A DNA stretch of 7,810 bases from Candidatus Gastranaerophilales bacterium (GTDB lineage: Bacteria > Cyanobacteriota > Vampirovibrionia > Gastranaerophilales > Gastranaerophilaceae). Below the pieces are notes generated by a model that saw only the letters and a list, made by a program, of their open reading frames with translations, was not told where the DNA came from and searched no databases. Numbering within the stretch: the stretch's first letter is position 1; the number at the start of each line of letters is the position of its first letter. The stretch spans positions 1-7,810 of the forward strand of contig CANQLK010000079.1 of the NCBI GenBank assembly GCA_947624665.1, read 5' to 3'. This document shows, one piece after another, positions 6,816 through 7,810 of the stretch. The translations under genes were made by a program, and so were the position numbers.

Positions 6816-7415
6816 TTATACTTTCAACAAATATCCGCCGTTATCGGCATTTTGAAGAACTTCTTCATTTAATTTGCTTCTCAGATTTTTAATGTATTTA
6901 TATACATAATCTCTTGGCAGCTCAAGTATTTTTGCCAAATCTTTTGCATATACTATAGAATTTCGATTTGCCATAAAATAGTCAAATACCAATTGTTCTC
7001 TTGCTGTCAGTGCTTTTTTAAATGATAAATTTAAATTAGTTTCTTCTTTTAATTTTTTTGATTGTTTAATTTCTTCAATTACGGATTCTTTTTTCTTTGG
7101 CTGTAAAGAAGCTTGTTTTTTAACTTCTTTTAATTCTTTTATTTTATTTTCCGGTTTAATTTCTTTTTTTTCTTTTAATTCTTTTTCTTTATTAAAAGAT
7201 TTTATTGCTAAAGTTTGAATTTTTTCTGCTTTCGGAGTGTATTTTTCTGATGACATAGAATTAAGAGTTCTAATCATAACACTGTCTACTAAGCTGTCAT
7301 CGTGTTTTTCTTCCTGAATAACTTTACCTAATCTTGCTGCATATTCTTCCAGGGTTATGCGTTCCAATGAGCTTCTCCACTTACGGATTTCTTCCTTGCT
7401 CAAATATTCGCTCAT
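6816..7415 (-). CDS. OmpR/PhoB-type winged-helix protein with a charged linker
   Basis: This 199-residue protein is probably DNA-binding. Residues 135-199 fit the winged helix of response regulators: LTAREQLVFDYF opens it, VYAKDLAKIL and RDYVYKYIKNLRSKL give the recognition helices, and NGGYLLKV closes the wing, like the GxGYxL end of that fold. No receiver domain is present. Residues 1-55 are a helical N-terminal part I do not recognise, and about 60-130 is a Lys/Glu-rich stretch, likely a flexible or coiled linker. The ATG at 7415 has a strong ribosome site, AAGGAGA, nine bases upstream (7431-7425). As first gene of a set with the COG3580-like and radical SAM genes, it may regulate them, but this is inferred from position only. 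It could instead be a nucleoid- or replication-related protein. Confidence 0.75.
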   Translation of the reverse strand: MSEYLSKEEIRKWRSSLERITLEEYAARLGKVIQEEKHDDSLVDSVMIRTLNSMSSEKYTPKAEKIQTLAIKSFNKEKELKEKKEIKPENKIKELKEVKKQASLQPKKKESVIEEIKQSKKLKEETNLNLSFKKALTAREQLVFDYFMANRNSIVYAKDLAKILELPRDYVYKYIKNLRSKLNEEVLQNADNGGYLLKV

Positions 7416-7626
7416 ACTTAATAATCTCCTTGACTCTAAATCAATAAACTGTTTGGGAATATGTTTCCTTCAACATTAATCTAACCGTTAAAGTTTTCCC
7501 TCTATCTTTTGTTAATACCAATGTATCACAAAACTCGATTTATAATCTCAAAATATTTTAGAATTTTACATAAACTTTTACAAATTCAATTTTTACACTA
7601 ATTTTTTATCATTTCATTTTATATAT
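7416..7626. other. AT-rich spacer upstream of the winged-helix gene
   Basis: This 211-bp stretch must include the promoter of the three-gene set if that set begins here. Apart from the AAGGAGA ribosome site at 7431-7425, I find no -35/-10 pair that stands out from the A+T-rich background and no clear inverted repeat. It ends where the right-hand 102-bp repeat array begins. Confidence 0.5.
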
Positions 7627-7810
7627 CGACAAGACCGAGCGCAAAGCAATTTCAAGACAGCGAAATTGCGGACGGACGAAGTCCGGAAAGCGAGGTCGGA
7701 AGCGAGTACAAGGCGGCAGCCGAAGGAGCGACCAGACCGAGCGCAAAGCAATTTCAAGACAGCGAAATTGCGGACGGACGAAGTCCGGTAAGCGAGGTCG
7801 GAAGCGAGTA
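7627..7810 (+). repeat. Right array of the 102-bp tandem repeat, continuing past the window
   Basis: The array opens with eight bases of a unit's end (CGACAAGA, 7627-7634). It continues with a full unit (7635-7736) and the first 74 bases of another (7737-7810), and the window stops inside it. The unit matches the left array in reverse orientation; over the 129 shared bases I count three substitutions. The two right-hand units differ from each other by one base (GGAAAG against GGTAAG). Hairpins lie at 7646-7669 (GCAATTTC/GAAATTGC) and 7673-7685 (CGGAC/GTCCG). Short motifs recur inside the unit, such as GGAAAGCGAG then GGAAGCGAG, and the plus strand is purine-rich. All three plus-strand frames lack stops; on the other strand one frame has a TGA. 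Confidence 0.95.

Noticed and set aside
2708..7810. Composite transposon bounded by the two inverted repeat arrays
   Set aside because: No gene between them resembles a transposase or recombinase, the array ends are partial units and not defined termini, and target duplications cannot be seen because the right array leaves the window.
7627..7810. CRISPR array
   Set aside because: The 102-bp units are contiguous and nearly identical over their whole length, with no variable spacers, and no cas gene is nearby.

Overview
This AT-rich bacterial window (roughly one third G+C by eye) carries six protein genes, all on the minus strand. Shine-Dalgarno sites precede most of them. The lineage cannot be fixed from sequence alone. 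The Asn/Lys/Ile-rich proteins, the TPR protein with an Asn/Tyr-rich start, and the stand-alone CoA-activase-like protein would fit an anaerobic host-associated bacterium. My weak guess is a non-photosynthetic cyanobacterial relative of the Gastranaerophilales/Melainabacteria type; other low-GC anaerobes are possible.

Reading right to left, in the direction of transcription, the window opens at 7810-7627 inside a GC-rich 102-bp tandem repeat array. A 211-bp AT-rich spacer follows. Next is a tight three-gene set: an OmpR/PhoB-type winged-helix protein (7415-6816), a DUF2229/COG3580 CoA-dehydratase-activase-related protein (6814-5639) and a radical SAM enzyme (5602-4652). The gaps between them are 1 and 36 bp, so they probably form one transcript. 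A Cys-containing COG3580 protein beside a radical SAM enzyme suggests an oxygen-sensitive, iron-sulfur-based function whose substrate is unknown.

A 412-bp gene-free stretch (4240-4651) follows. It holds a plus-strand hairpin with a nine-T tract that looks like an intrinsic terminator although no plus-strand gene lies upstream. This is the main evidence for a possible small RNA. A second perfect hairpin lies at 4404-4421.

A gene for a cytosolic protein with six 40-residue TPR-like repeats (4239-2842) starts at TTG. Five bases after its stop codon a second copy of the 102-bp array begins (2836-2708), inverted relative to the right-hand array. Beyond it is a good sigma-70-like promoter (2656-2628) driving trkA and trkH, the NAD-binding regulator and the pore subunit of a Trk/Ktr-type potassium uptake system. 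trkH runs off the left edge of the window.

The most unusual feature is the inverted pair of arrays. Their unit is a multiple of three, five of its six frames are free of stops, it contains two perfect hairpins, and it is far richer in G+C than its surroundings. The arrays bracket the TPR gene and the winged-helix/COG3580/radical SAM operon.
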